The translations under genes and the position numbers were made by a program. DNA of 64,000 nt from Bacteroidota bacterium (GTDB taxonomy: Bacteria > Bacteroidota > Bacteroidia > Cytophagales > Cytophagaceae). The stretch lies in assembly GCA_023392125.1 (NCBI GenBank), contig JAEVZS010000027.1, positions 62,001 to 126,000 on the forward strand. Reading direction: 5' to 3'. The notes beneath the pieces were generated by a model. The model did not search any database. It was not told where the DNA came from and saw only the letters and a program-made list of their open reading frames with translations. This document shows, piece after piece, positions 32,728 to 41,715 of this stretch (positions within the stretch are counted from its first letter, which is position 1; every line of letters begins with the position of its first letter).

Positions 32728-33470
32728 ATATTCCTGCGCACATTATCCAGAATAACAGCAGTAGCTACCCCCACATTCAAGGATTCTGCCGCTCCATACC
32801 GCGGAATAGTTACCGGATATTGAACATATTTTTTCAGATCTTCACTAATCCCCCGCGACTCATTACCCATAATCAGATAGCCGCCCTGAGTGAAATTTGC
32901 GGAATGCACTGATTTTCCTTCAAGCATAGCTCCATATACCGGTATCTTTGAATCCCTGAGAACAGTTTCCAATGGTCCGTAATACGGTATTACCCGCGTA
33001 AATGAGCCCATAGAGCTGGCGATAACTTTGGGATTATAAAATTCAGCGGTATTTTCAGAACAATATAATCTGGAAACTCCATACCAGTCTGCTATACGAA
33101 TAATTGTTCCCAGATTACCCGGATCCCGAACATCGTCCAATACCAGGGCAAGCTCCCCCCCGACAGGTTCCGTTTTCAGATTCTCCTTCATCTCGGCAAT
33201 AGCAATTCCGGCATTATTGGTCTCAAAAGTTCCGGCCTGAATCAGGTCATTTTCACCGACAAGAACGATTTCGGTATCCTTCAGTTTTTCAATCCTGTCT
33301 GCACAACATTTATACAAATACTCTGTTAAGAACAATGAACGGGTTTTATAGTCAGAATCCAGAAGTTCAGTGATACTTTTAGCCCCTTCTACTAAAAACA
33401 ACCTTTCCTGCTTGCGGTGCTTTTTTATTTGCAAAGATTTAATGAACTTTATCCTGTTCTTTGATAACAT
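32718..33470 (-). CDS. TrmH/SpoU-family RNA 2'-O-methyltransferase
   Basis: The 250-residue protein has an N-terminal RNA-substrate domain (RKQERLFLVEGAKSITELL, about 19-37) and a SPOUT knot methyltransferase domain with the three family motifs: LDDVRDPGNLGTIIRIADW, LIMGNESRGISEDL and IPRYGAAESLNVGVATAVI. It methylates a ribose 2'-OH in rRNA or tRNA using S-adenosylmethionine; the exact nucleotide cannot be read here. Its 5' end overlaps the 5' end of the divergent tamL gene by about 29 bases if both listed starts are right. Confidence 0.92.
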   Translation of the reverse strand: MLSKNRIKFIKSLQIKKHRKQERLFLVEGAKSITELLDSDYKTRSLFLTEYLYKCCADRIEKLKDTEIVLVGENDLIQAGTFETNNAGIAIAEMKENLKTEPVGGELALVLDDVRDPGNLGTIIRIADWYGVSRLYCSENTAEFYNPKVIASSMGSFTRVIPYYGPLETVLRDSKIPVYGAMLEGKSVHSANFTQGGYLIMGNESRGISEDLKKYVQYPVTIPRYGAAESLNVGVATAVILDNVRRNISV

Positions 33471-35919
33471 ATTTGAAAGTTTGAGAAGCCTATATTACAC
33501 TTTTCTGTTTTGCTGTACAATTTTTTTGCTGGGAGCCTGCTCTGTAACCCGTAATCTGAACGAAGACGAATATCTTCTGTCTAAGGTATCTGTTAAAGGA
33601 AACAAAAAAGTTAATAAGGAAGCGCTGTTAGAAATTGTAAAACAAACTCCCAACCGTAAAATTGCCGGGGCTATGCCCTATCTCTCCATATACAATTTTG
33701 GCCGGAAATTTTATGATACTACCAAAGTTTCGAAAGAAATAGCCAGAGCAGAAAAAAAATATACTGACAAGATTGAGCATGCCGGCACAGATAAGAAAAA
33801 AGAAAAATATACGCTCAGGAAAGAGAAAAAGCTGGAAAAGCTTAATCAGAAAAAAGAAGACGGAAACTGGCTGATGCGGGTCCCGGGTGAGCCGCCGGTA
33901 ATATATGATTCCGCTTCAACGAGTCAAAGTACCCGTCACATGTCTTATTATGTCAAATCTCAGGGATTTTTCAGAGGATATGTTGTCTCATCTACCGATA
34001 CTGTCGGAAAAAAAATCAAGGTACGATATAAAGTCAGTGAAGGAAAAGGCTACTATGTGAAGGGATTTTCCTACATACTTCCGGAGAAAAACAGGGAGGA
34101 AAGAGCCATAGACAGTATTGTGCAGGCAAATTTCCATCATTCACATATAAAAACAGGTGAACGATATAATGAAGAATACCTTTCTGCTGAACGGGAACGG
34201 GTCAATGAGCTTTTAAAAAATGAAGGCTATTATGATTTTAGCAGGCAATACATTTTCTTCAATGTCGATACTATACAAGAGCCTTATTCTGTATACCTGA
34301 GCCTGATCATAGAAAATGCGAAAGATAAGAAAGAGCACCAGCAATATTTTGTTAATAAAATCATATTCGATGCTGATGTTACAGAAAAGAAAAGCTTTGA
34401 TACTGACACGATTTCATATAAAAATATTGATTTTATTCTCTACGGTAACAACTATTCAAAACGCATACTTGAAAATAAAATAAAGATAAAGTACAGAAAA
34501 CTATACAGGATAAAAGATATTCAGGCAACACAGCGACATCTTGCAACACTGGATATGTTTAAATTTATCAATATAAACTATGAAAAAGACCGTCAGGATT
34601 CTACCGGAAATTCGCTGATCGCTTATATACGAACAAGCCCTCTGAAAAAATTCCAGATTACCGATGAATGGGGTCTCACCGTTGCAACCCAGGCCTTTGT
34701 ACCGGGTCCATTTGCTAATATCAACTTTAAAACCCGAAACGTTTTTGGTGGCTTTGAGGTGCTGGATATAAATCTAAAAGCTTCTGCTGAAGGTTATTCA
34801 AGTTTTTCAGACCCCAATAATGTACTTCGTACTCAGGAATTTTCCGGCAATACCGGTCTTACCTTTGCAGAAATCCTGTTTCCTTTCAGCAAAATCAGAG
34901 ATCTGTTAAAAGACTATAGCCCCAGAACCAAAGTTGCAGGCGGAGCAAGCCTTACCAAACGTCCGGAGTATGATCGTCTGATTATAAACAGCTCCTATCA
35001 ATACGCATGGTTTACCGGACAATACAGCACATATACTTTTTCCCTTATTGATGTAAACATAATCAATACCTTACGCAAAGAAAGAGCATTTGTCGAATAT
35101 CTGGAAAATCTCCATAATAATTATGGAAGCAACCTTATATACAGTTTCAATAACTCTTTTGTATCCAACTCAAATATATCATACATCTATAATGACAACC
35201 AGCTCAATCAAAATAAAAACTCCAGCTATGTAAAGCTGTATGCCGAACCGGGTGGTACTATATTCAATATTCCCAACCTTGCACCGCAGGATTCCATTTT
35301 CGGTCTTAAGACCTATCGTTATCTGAGAGGATCTGTTGATCTCCGAAAGTATTTTCCCCTCTCTAAAAAAAGTACATTTGCCGTGCGACTGAATGTCGGG
35401 GCTGTCTATGCATACGATGCAACAGGCGCTCTGCCGTATGAAAAGTTTTATTTTGCAGGAGGAAGCAACAGTATCAGAGCATGGAAACCCAGAAGACTTG
35501 GCCCTGGTTCCTATGTGGACCGGAACAATGAAGGTGAGCCTCAATATAATTTCGAGCAACCAGGAGAATTTCTCATAGAAAACAGCTATGAATACCGATT
35601 CAACATTACCGGATTTATCGATGGCGCTCTGTTCATAGATGCCGGAAATATATGGACACTTCATCGGGAGTCTTCCTATTCAAGGCCCGGAAGTTTGCTT
35701 CAGGCCAATACTTTTCTGCAGCAAATTGCTGTAGGAAGCGGTTTCGGGATACGGCTCAATTTCTCATTCCTGATCCTTCGGTTTGATATCGGTATCAAGA
35801 CTATTGATCCTTCGAGACCTAAAGGAGAACGCTTTGTTTTGCCGGAACTGTTCGATGCTCCGCCATTCGGTCCCAAAAACTTAACCGCATTTAATATAGG
35901 TATTGGATATCCGTTCTAG
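33442..35919 (+). CDS. tamL: TamL: lipidated BamA/TamA-family outer-membrane assembly protein
   Basis: Starting at the ATG at 33442 the product has 825 residues. A lipoprotein signal ends in the lipobox LGAC (Cys33), the feature that separates Bacteroidota TamL from TamA. POTRA-like domains follow (LLSKVSVKGNKKVNKEALL; YYVKGFSYILP; FVNKIIFDADV), then a C-terminal 16-strand-type barrel containing FYFAGGSNSIRAWKPRRLGP, which holds the RGF/RAW loop region of Omp85 proteins, and a terminal aromatic residue (GIGYPF). TamL with TamB inserts outer-membrane proteins or moves lipids; tamB is not in the window. A TTG at 33481 would avoid overlap with the methyltransferase gene and still keep the signal peptide. 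Confidence 0.88.
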   Translation: MNFILFFDNIFESLRSLYYTFLFCCTIFLLGACSVTRNLNEDEYLLSKVSVKGNKKVNKEALLEIVKQTPNRKIAGAMPYLSIYNFGRKFYDTTKVSKEIARAEKKYTDKIEHAGTDKKKEKYTLRKEKKLEKLNQKKEDGNWLMRVPGEPPVIYDSASTSQSTRHMSYYVKSQGFFRGYVVSSTDTVGKKIKVRYKVSEGKGYYVKGFSYILPEKNREERAIDSIVQANFHHSHIKTGERYNEEYLSAERERVNELLKNEGYYDFSRQYIFFNVDTIQEPYSVYLSLIIENAKDKKEHQQYFVNKIIFDADVTEKKSFDTDTISYKNIDFILYGNNYSKRILENKIKIKYRKLYRIKDIQATQRHLATLDMFKFININYEKDRQDSTGNSLIAYIRTSPLKKFQITDEWGLTVATQAFVPGPFANINFKTRNVFGGFEVLDINLKASAEGYSSFSDPNNVLRTQEFSGNTGLTFAEILFPFSKIRDLLKDYSPRTKVAGGASLTKRPEYDRLIINSSYQYAWFTGQYSTYTFSLIDVNIINTLRKERAFVEYLENLHNNYGSNLIYSFNNSFVSNSNISYIYNDNQLNQNKNSSYVKLYAEPGGTIFNIPNLAPQDSIFGLKTYRYLRGSVDLRKYFPLSKKSTFAVRLNVGAVYAYDATGALPYEKFYFAGGSNSIRAWKPRRLGPGSYVDRNNEGEPQYNFEQPGEFLIENSYEYRFNITGFIDGALFIDAGNIWTLHRESSYSRPGSLLQANTFLQQIAVGSGFGIRLNFSFLILRFDIGIKTIDPSRPKGERFVLPELFDAPPFGPKNLTAFNIGIGYPF

Positions 35920-37369
35920 CAATCGATTATACCTCTCCCTTACCAGCCATGTATGGCTTCCGCCTGCTCTCTCATTGCTGGCCAGCATGCTATATGTGTA
36001 TTCCGTATATCCTTACGGCCTCGGCGTCACCGATGATTCCGTCAATTATTTCTCTGCCGCCTTGTCCTTTCCGCCCTCATTGCAAAAAGTCGATGGCAGC
36101 CCTTTTGTCGAATGGCCTCCGTTGTACCCGCTTTTATTGTCGCTTTTTAAATATACCGGGCTATCACCTGTCCTATTTGCGTTTGGACTTCATCTGCTAT
36201 CCCTGCAACTGTCATTCTGGATTATTGGCAGCCTGATCGTAAAGGATGTGTACTCTTTTTCGATCAGAATATGGGCAGCAATTCTCTCCCTCTTTTCATT
36301 ACCTGTTCTGCTGGTTTATGCTTTCGCATGGTCAGAAGCTTTTTTTACCACCCTGGTCCTGCTCATCGTTTACCAGCTCAAAATATATAATAAAAGGCCT
36401 TCGCTCAGGACTTTTATTATCATAGCAATACTTTCCGTTCTGCTTTGCTTTCAACGAAAATCAGGTATTGTGATCACCTCTGCAATAAGCCTTTATCTGC
36501 TTAGCTTTCCACACGGATCCGGTCATAGAAAACGAATCCTCACTGCTGCAAACTATTTTTTGCTCAGTATACTCCCATTTTTACTCTATCTCATAGCACG
36601 CTACACAAGTTCAGGCAGATTTGTCACTGAACAAAATGAGCTTTCGCTAAAAAGTGTATTGAATAACCTGAGTGAAACCATAAATGTGGTATCTACCTGG
36701 GTTATACCGGACGAACTGCCATTCAGTATTCGTTTATCATTCTGTCTGCTCATATTATTCTTTGCCATCACAATCTGCTTTTTCCTGTTCAGGCGCATCA
36801 GGCTATCTCCGTATCATTGCTGCCTGCTGACAATTCTTGCAGGTTATCTGATCTTTACCAATATCATTTTTCTGTTTCTGAAGCTGGATGATCATCTTGA
36901 TGACCGGATATTTGCTCCTGTATATCCGGTTTTTCTGCTCTTGCTATCATCAGGAGCTGATTTTTTATATACAAACAGGCACCGTTTTAATCATTATACA
37001 TATCCCCTGATCATTATTGGCAGCCTATGGCTCACTTACCCGATAAGCCGCACCATCTATCATTTATACAAATGGCATACAACGGGAGTCGGAGGATATA
37101 GTAATAAGCTATGGAAAAACCACGCTATAATTAACTGGATACAACAACATCAACCAGATCAGAGAATACGCACTAATCAGATTTTCCCGGTTTTCTACTA
37201 TTCTGCCATCACAGGGAAAAACAGGTATACCAATTTTGATTTACAAGATTCCGAAAATAAGCCTTACCTTTATATTGGATTCGATTCGGACGTACCTGAG
37301 CCGGGAAAAGCCTCACTTATATTTAAATCAGGCAATGATCATATCTATTATATAGCACCTGAAAACTGA
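35903..37369 (+). CDS. Polytopic membrane protein, GT-C glycosyltransferase-like
   Basis: The 488-residue frame has about ten to twelve hydrophobic helices across residues 15-385 and a soluble C-terminal tail of about 100 residues. After the first helix, GVTDDSVNYFSAALSF places two acidic residues in the first outer loop, as in GT-C enzymes that transfer sugars from polyprenyl-phosphate carriers. A second acidic patch (KLDDHLDDRIFAPVYPVFLL) precedes a late helix. Family and substrate are not certain. The listed TTG start overlaps the tamL end by 17 bases; no in-frame ATG occurs before residue 29. hemF follows after two bases. Confidence 0.65.
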   Translation: MDIRSSNRLYLSLTSHVWLPPALSLLASMLYVYSVYPYGLGVTDDSVNYFSAALSFPPSLQKVDGSPFVEWPPLYPLLLSLFKYTGLSPVLFAFGLHLLSLQLSFWIIGSLIVKDVYSFSIRIWAAILSLFSLPVLLVYAFAWSEAFFTTLVLLIVYQLKIYNKRPSLRTFIIIAILSVLLCFQRKSGIVITSAISLYLLSFPHGSGHRKRILTAANYFLLSILPFLLYLIARYTSSGRFVTEQNELSLKSVLNNLSETINVVSTWVIPDELPFSIRLSFCLLILFFAITICFFLFRRIRLSPYHCCLLTILAGYLIFTNIIFLFLKLDDHLDDRIFAPVYPVFLLLLSSGADFLYTNRHRFNHYTYPLIIIGSLWLTYPISRTIYHLYKWHTTGVGGYSNKLWKNHAIINWIQQHQPDQRIRTNQIFPVFYYSAITGKNRYTNFDLQDSENKPYLYIGFDSDVPEPGKASLIFKSGNDHIYYIAPEN

Positions 37370-37371
37370 CT

Positions 37372-38262
37372 ATGCTAACAAAAAACGACATACAAGAGTG
37401 GTTGAAAAACCTTCAGGATCACATCTGCACACAACTCGAAAATGAAGACGGGAAAGCCGTATTTAAAGAAGACTTATGGCAACGGGAAGGCGGCGGCGGC
37501 GGGCGTAGCCGCGTAATTACCAATGGAAATGTACTGGCTAAAGGCGGAGTTAACTTTTCAGCAGTACATGGAAAAACTCCGGAAAACATATTGAAAGCGC
37601 TTAACTTGCCACCCTCTGATTTCTTTGCAACAGGCGTATCAATTGTTTTACACCCTGTCAATCCATGGGTTCCCATTATTCATATGAACCTTCGGTATTT
37701 TGAAATGTCGGAAGGAACAAGCTGGTTTGGCGGCGGAATAGATGTAACACCTCACTACATAATCCCGGATGATGCTAAATTTGTTCATGCAGAGTTAAAA
37801 GCGCTTTGTGACAAACATCATACTGATTACTACCCATGGTTCAGAAAATGGGCTGATGATTATTTTTACCTGCCTCACCGTGATGAGACCAGAGGAATCG
37901 GAGGCATTTTCTTTGACCGGTTGGGTAATGATACCCAAGATAAAAGCACTTATTTTCCATTTATTCAGGATACAGGAATGCTTTTTTCTCCTCTGTACAT
38001 TGAACTAATCCGGAGAAACAGGGATAAAACGTATGGGAAACGTGAAATCGAATGGCAGCATGTACGCAGAGGACGCTACGTAGAGTTTAACCTGGTCTAT
38101 GACAAAGGCACTAAATTCGGGCTGGAGACTAATGGCCGTACTGAGTCTATTCTTATGAGTCTTCCGCCAATAGCTGAATGGCAATATAATTTCCAGCCAC
38201 TCCCCAATAGTCCGGAAGCAGAAACGTTAAACCTTCTAAAAAAAGATATTCATTGGATATAA
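37372..38262 (+). CDS. hemF: Oxygen-dependent coproporphyrinogen III oxidase
   Basis: Converts coproporphyrinogen III to protoporphyrinogen IX with molecular oxygen during heme synthesis. At 296 residues it matches the usual length, and WQREGGGGGRSRVI, GKTPENILKALNL, HMNLRYFEMSEGTSWFGGG, DVTPHYIIPDDA, the HRDETRGIGGIFFDR segment and RRGRYVEFNLVYDKGTKFGL are all family signatures. The presence of this aerobic form, with complex I nearby, fits an oxygen-respiring organism. It is sandwiched between two membrane-protein genes with two-base spacing upstream and a ten-base overlap downstream. Confidence 0.96.
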   Translation: MLTKNDIQEWLKNLQDHICTQLENEDGKAVFKEDLWQREGGGGGRSRVITNGNVLAKGGVNFSAVHGKTPENILKALNLPPSDFFATGVSIVLHPVNPWVPIIHMNLRYFEMSEGTSWFGGGIDVTPHYIIPDDAKFVHAELKALCDKHHTDYYPWFRKWADDYFYLPHRDETRGIGGIFFDRLGNDTQDKSTYFPFIQDTGMLFSPLYIELIRRNRDKTYGKREIEWQHVRRGRYVEFNLVYDKGTKFGLETNGRTESILMSLPPIAEWQYNFQPLPNSPEAETLNLLKKDIHWI

Positions 38263-38831
38263 TTTACGACCTATCCCGGCTGGATACCAATATCCTTATC
38301 TGGCTCAACAGTTTTCACTCCCCCTTTTGGGATCAGTTTATGATACTGATTACAGGAAAAGCCATCTGGATTCCTTTTTATCTTTTAATTGCTCTGGCCA
38401 TTTATAAGAACTTCGGCAGGGCATGGTGGATCATCCTGCTCTCTATCGGATGCACTATCGCCTGCGCTGATTTATTTGCTTCCTCATTATTAAAACCGGG
38501 TATAGAACGGCTAAGGCCATGCCATGTAGAGACTTTGCAGGAGATCCTGCATATGCCTGCAGGATGCGGTGGTAAGTTCGGATTTATATCATCCCACTCA
38601 TCCAACACGTTTGCCCTGGCAACATTCTTGTTTTTACTTTTTCGGAACAGGTATCGCTATATAGGTCTGTTATTTATATGGGCTACAGCAATCAGTTATA
38701 GCAGGGTTTATCTTGCTGTACATTATCCTGGCGATATTATAGCAGGAGTGATTTCAGGCTCATTATGGGCAGCCCTGTTTTATTATATATGTAAAGTGGC
38801 GGTAAGAAGATATATACCTAAAGCAGGTTGA
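38253..38831 (+). CDS. PAP2-family membrane phosphatase
   Basis: A 192-residue protein with about five to six membrane helices and the three-part acid-phosphatase signature: KPGIERLRP (81-89), SSHSSN (113-118, in place of PSGH) and SRVYLAVHYPGD (150-161). Such enzymes remove phosphate from lipids, often recycling undecaprenyl pyrophosphate for cell-wall or glycan synthesis, which would suit the GT-C-like protein two genes upstream. The start is a TTG within the last ten bases of hemF, and the 3' end overlaps the convergent response-regulator gene by 14 bases. Substrate not determined. Confidence 0.88.
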   Translation: MDIIYDLSRLDTNILIWLNSFHSPFWDQFMILITGKAIWIPFYLLIALAIYKNFGRAWWIILLSIGCTIACADLFASSLLKPGIERLRPCHVETLQEILHMPAGCGGKFGFISSHSSNTFALATFLFLLFRNRYRYIGLLFIWATAISYSRVYLAVHYPGDIIAGVISGSLWAALFYYICKVAVRRYIPKAG

Positions 38832-39516
38832 GCCTTTTTATGAAATCATCCTTATAAGAGGCTCCGATCGGAATATATTTCTTATTAATCACTACAAAAA
38901 GGTTTTCAATGGCATTTATTTTATTGACATTCAAAATGTATGAACGATGTACTCTTGCAAATAAATCCTGAGGCAAACGACTCTGAAACCCCTTCATTGT
39001 TGAATGGACAATGAGTTTCTGATCTGCCGTAAAAATCATAATGTAGTCGGCCAGCGCCTCAACATACAGAATGTCTTCGTAACGCACCTTTACTATTCTG
39101 GAATCAGCTCTTACATACAGTTCCTCATGATTGCGGTTGCCGATTGCAGCAGCATTCTGATAATTAATACGCTCCTGGGCCCGGGTTACTGCTTTTAAGA
39201 ACCTGCTATAAGTAAGCGGCTTCACCAGATAATCAGTCACATCATAGTTAAATGCTTCAACTGCATGCTCTTTCTTCGCAGTCACGAGAATAACCTGAGG
39301 CGGATTATCTACAAATGTATCCAGAAGCTCATAACCGGACATCTCAGGCATTTCAATATCCAGGAATATAACATCTACTTTTTCTTTATTGATGAAGTTG
39401 GAAGCTTCAATGGCATTTTCACACACTCCTACCAGATTTAAAAATTCTGTCTGTTCAACGAAGTGTCTGACCATGCTTCGTGACATTTCCTCATCATCTA
39501 CTATCAAACAATTCAT
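38818..39516 (-). CDS. LytTR-family response regulator
   Basis: The 232-residue protein joins a receiver domain (CLIVDDEE, phospho-acceptor Asp53 in VIFLDIEMPEMSGYE, Lys in ILVTAKKEHA) to a C-terminal LytTR DNA-binding domain (about 130-232, VRADSRIVKVRYEDILYVEA, FARVHRSYILNVNKINAIE). LytTR regulators bind promoter repeats and often pair with a LytS/YehU-type histidine kinase, but no kinase gene is nearby. It lies 46 bases downstream of ribE on the same strand and may be co-transcribed with it. Target genes are unknown. Confidence 0.93.
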   Translation of the reverse strand: MNCLIVDDEEMSRSMVRHFVEQTEFLNLVGVCENAIEASNFINKEKVDVIFLDIEMPEMSGYELLDTFVDNPPQVILVTAKKEHAVEAFNYDVTDYLVKPLTYSRFLKAVTRAQERINYQNAAAIGNRNHEELYVRADSRIVKVRYEDILYVEALADYIMIFTADQKLIVHSTMKGFQSRLPQDLFARVHRSYILNVNKINAIENLFVVINKKYIPIGASYKDDFIKRLNLL

Positions 39517-39562
39517 GGGCTTAGGATTATATTATATTATTAAAATTGAATATTACGAAATA

Positions 39563-40162
39563 TTATCGTCTGGTTTGATATTTAAGAAACAAATTACGTA
39601 AATATTTTCCAATAACATCAAATTCAACGTTCACTATATCACCTGTTCTTAATAAATTCATATTGGTAAATTCAAATGTATAGGGAATCACGGCTACTGA
39701 AAACTCCCCATCTTTTGAATCTATAACTGTAAGGCTTATTCCGTTCATGCAGACAGATCCTTTTTCCACCGTATAATTTCCCTGCGTATCATCATAGCGA
39801 AATGTAAATAAATGGCTGTCGCCTTCTTGTCTGATCGCAATGCATTCAGCAACCTGGTCTACATGTCCTTGTACGATATGCCCGTCAAAACGGCCATCAG
39901 CTTTCATACTTCTTTCGAGATTAACTCTGTCGCTGGTCTTTAACGCTCCCAGATTCGTTTTTTTCAGAGTTTCCGGAATTGCCGTTACCCGATAGCTGGC
40001 TTCGAATAACTCAGTCACAGTAAGGCACACCCCGTTATGACTGATACTCTGGTCTATTTTCAGCTCATTTACAAACTCTGCGGCAATTTCAAAATCTGTT
40101 GAACCGCCTTTATCATCTATGGCAAGCACCTTTCCGGTGCATTCTACAATCCCTGTAAACAT
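39563..40162 (-). CDS. ribE: Riboflavin synthase, alpha subunit
   Basis: Dismutates two molecules of 6,7-dimethyl-8-ribityllumazine into riboflavin and a pyrimidine. The 199-residue protein is a tandem of two lumazine-binding barrels: MFTGIVECTGKV with SISHNGVCLTVTEL in the first and HIVQGHVDQVAEC with GSVCMNGISLTVIDS in the second. It sits 13 bases downstream of the polyprenyl sugar transferase gene, an unusual neighbour. No FMN riboswitch was recognised upstream. Confidence 0.95.
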   Translation of the reverse strand: MFTGIVECTGKVLAIDDKGGSTDFEIAAEFVNELKIDQSISHNGVCLTVTELFEASYRVTAIPETLKKTNLGALKTSDRVNLERSMKADGRFDGHIVQGHVDQVAECIAIRQEGDSHLFTFRYDDTQGNYTVEKGSVCMNGISLTVIDSKDGEFSVAVIPYTFEFTNMNLLRTGDIVNVEFDVIGKYLRNLFLKYQTRR

Positions 40163-40175
40163 TTTAAAATTTAGG

Positions 40176-41576
40176 TTATTTTCCTCGTCCCTGAATAATG
40201 ATCAGTACTGTATGCAACAGTATTTTAAAATCCATGGCAATAGACATGTTCTCAATATAAAAAACATCGTATTTCAATCTTTTTACCATTTCATTGACAT
40301 TTTCTGCATAGCCAAATTTTACCTGCCCCAGGGAAGTCAGTCCGGGTCTGACTTTTTGCAGATGCCGGTATTCCGGGGCAAGCAATACAATCTGATCAAT
40401 AAAATATTGCCTTTCCGGGCGGGGACCAACAAGAGACATATCCCCTTTCAGTACATTGTAGAACTGCGGAAGCTCATCCAGACGATACCGTCTCATTACT
40501 TTACCCCAGCCGGTTATCCTGGAATCAATATTACTTGCCAGTGCCGGACCGTCCTTCTCCGAATTAACAAACATACTCCTGTATTTTATTATCCTGAATG
40601 GTTTTCCACCCATACCTATCCGCTCCTGCTTATAGAAAACCGGCCCCGGCGAGCTCAGCTTGGTCAGCAATCCTATCAGAAAGAAAAAGGGAAAACCAAG
40701 CAGAAGCACCATAAAAGAAACTCCGATATCCATTATCCTTTTCAACATCTGCTGCCATTGAGGGATAATTTCAGGATTTACTTCAATCAATGGTATATCC
40801 GCCAGCTGACTTACTTTTACCGTCCCCAGCAACAACTGATACATATCAGGCATAATTCCGATTTTTACATTATGCCCGGCCAGACTGGTTAGTATTTCCT
40901 GTATTTTTTTGTGTTCGGAAGCTTCAATCGCGATGATAACCTGATCAATATATGTCCTTCGTATAACTTTGGTCAGGTTTGAATAGGTACCAAAACTTCT
41001 CAGACGACCTTTTAATATTTCATCATCAGGCTCGTTTACATAAAGACATCCTATAAACCGGAATCCCCAGTCAGGACTTTTCATAATCTCCTCGTAAATT
41101 TCCAGGGCATTTTTATTGGCTCCGACAATAAGGGTATTAAAAACAATTCGGCCCTGCCTGATCATTCTTTTCACAATGGTAATCACCATGATTCTGGCCC
41201 AGGCAGAACAGCACATCTGGATGATAAAATAACTCCCCAGAGTTTTATAATATGCTTTGTAACTGGATACTCCCTCATCGTCCAGCAATAAGGCAAAAAA
41301 GACAAGCACCACTCCGATGATATTATAGCCTACCAGACTAAACAGATCCTTTACCCTGGAACGCCTGTAAATATCTTTATAAAATCCGGCCAGAAAATAC
41401 AGGACTACCCAAAACAGGGCGATAACACCTGCCCCGGTAAGGGCTTTGAGTTGAAATATGCTTTCCGGCTCCTCCTCAAGGATATACTTTCTGAGAGCAA
41501 AAAACAAGAGCCATGCCCCATATGCTCCAATAAAGTCAGCAATAAGAAACCAGGAAAGATGGTAGGTTTTCTTCAA
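40176..41576 (-). CDS. Polyprenyl glycosylphosphotransferase (WcaJ-type sugar transferase)
   Basis: Loads a phospho-sugar onto undecaprenyl phosphate to begin exopolysaccharide synthesis. The 466-residue protein has an N-terminal four- to five-helix bundle, a central Rossmann-like domain (VIIAIEASEHKKIQEIL) and the C-terminal bacterial sugar transferase domain: KRIMDIGVSFMVLL, SSPGPVFYKQERIGMGGKPF, YRLDELPQFYNVLKGDMSLV, GPRPERQYF and KVRPGLTSLGQVKFGYA. The sugar type cannot be read. No other exopolysaccharide genes lie in the window. It begins a three-gene minus-strand run with ribE and the LytTR regulator. Confidence 0.92.
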   Translation of the reverse strand: MKKTYHLSWFLIADFIGAYGAWLLFFALRKYILEEEPESIFQLKALTGAGVIALFWVVLYFLAGFYKDIYRRSRVKDLFSLVGYNIIGVVLVFFALLLDDEGVSSYKAYYKTLGSYFIIQMCCSAWARIMVITIVKRMIRQGRIVFNTLIVGANKNALEIYEEIMKSPDWGFRFIGCLYVNEPDDEILKGRLRSFGTYSNLTKVIRRTYIDQVIIAIEASEHKKIQEILTSLAGHNVKIGIMPDMYQLLLGTVKVSQLADIPLIEVNPEIIPQWQQMLKRIMDIGVSFMVLLLGFPFFFLIGLLTKLSSPGPVFYKQERIGMGGKPFRIIKYRSMFVNSEKDGPALASNIDSRITGWGKVMRRYRLDELPQFYNVLKGDMSLVGPRPERQYFIDQIVLLAPEYRHLQKVRPGLTSLGQVKFGYAENVNEMVKRLKYDVFYIENMSIAMDFKILLHTVLIIIQGRGK

Positions 41577-41637
41577 CGTTTATAAAAAGGAATTAAATTA
41601 ATCCACTAATTTTGTCACTATAACGCAAATTAATCAG

Positions 41638-41652
41638 TTGTATCAGATACAA
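41638..41652. promoter_or_regulatory. 15-base palindrome between divergent sugar transferase and pcm genes
   Basis: TTGTATC-A-GATACAA is perfectly symmetrical and lies in the 139-base divergent gap, 62 bases from the sugar transferase start and 64 from pcm. It has the size of a dimeric-regulator operator. No protein is assigned to it. Confidence 0.35.
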
Positions 41653-41715
41653 AAATATTCTTTTAATAATATAATACCAGAAAAAAATTCTTACTAAAAA
41701 TAAAGCAATACTCTT

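Noticed and set aside
40119..40892. A 257-codon open frame on the plus strand
   Set aside because: It lies opposite the sugar transferase and riboflavin synthase genes, crosses both, and its translation is rich in His, Gln and Tyr without domain motifs. It is a shadow of well-supported genes.
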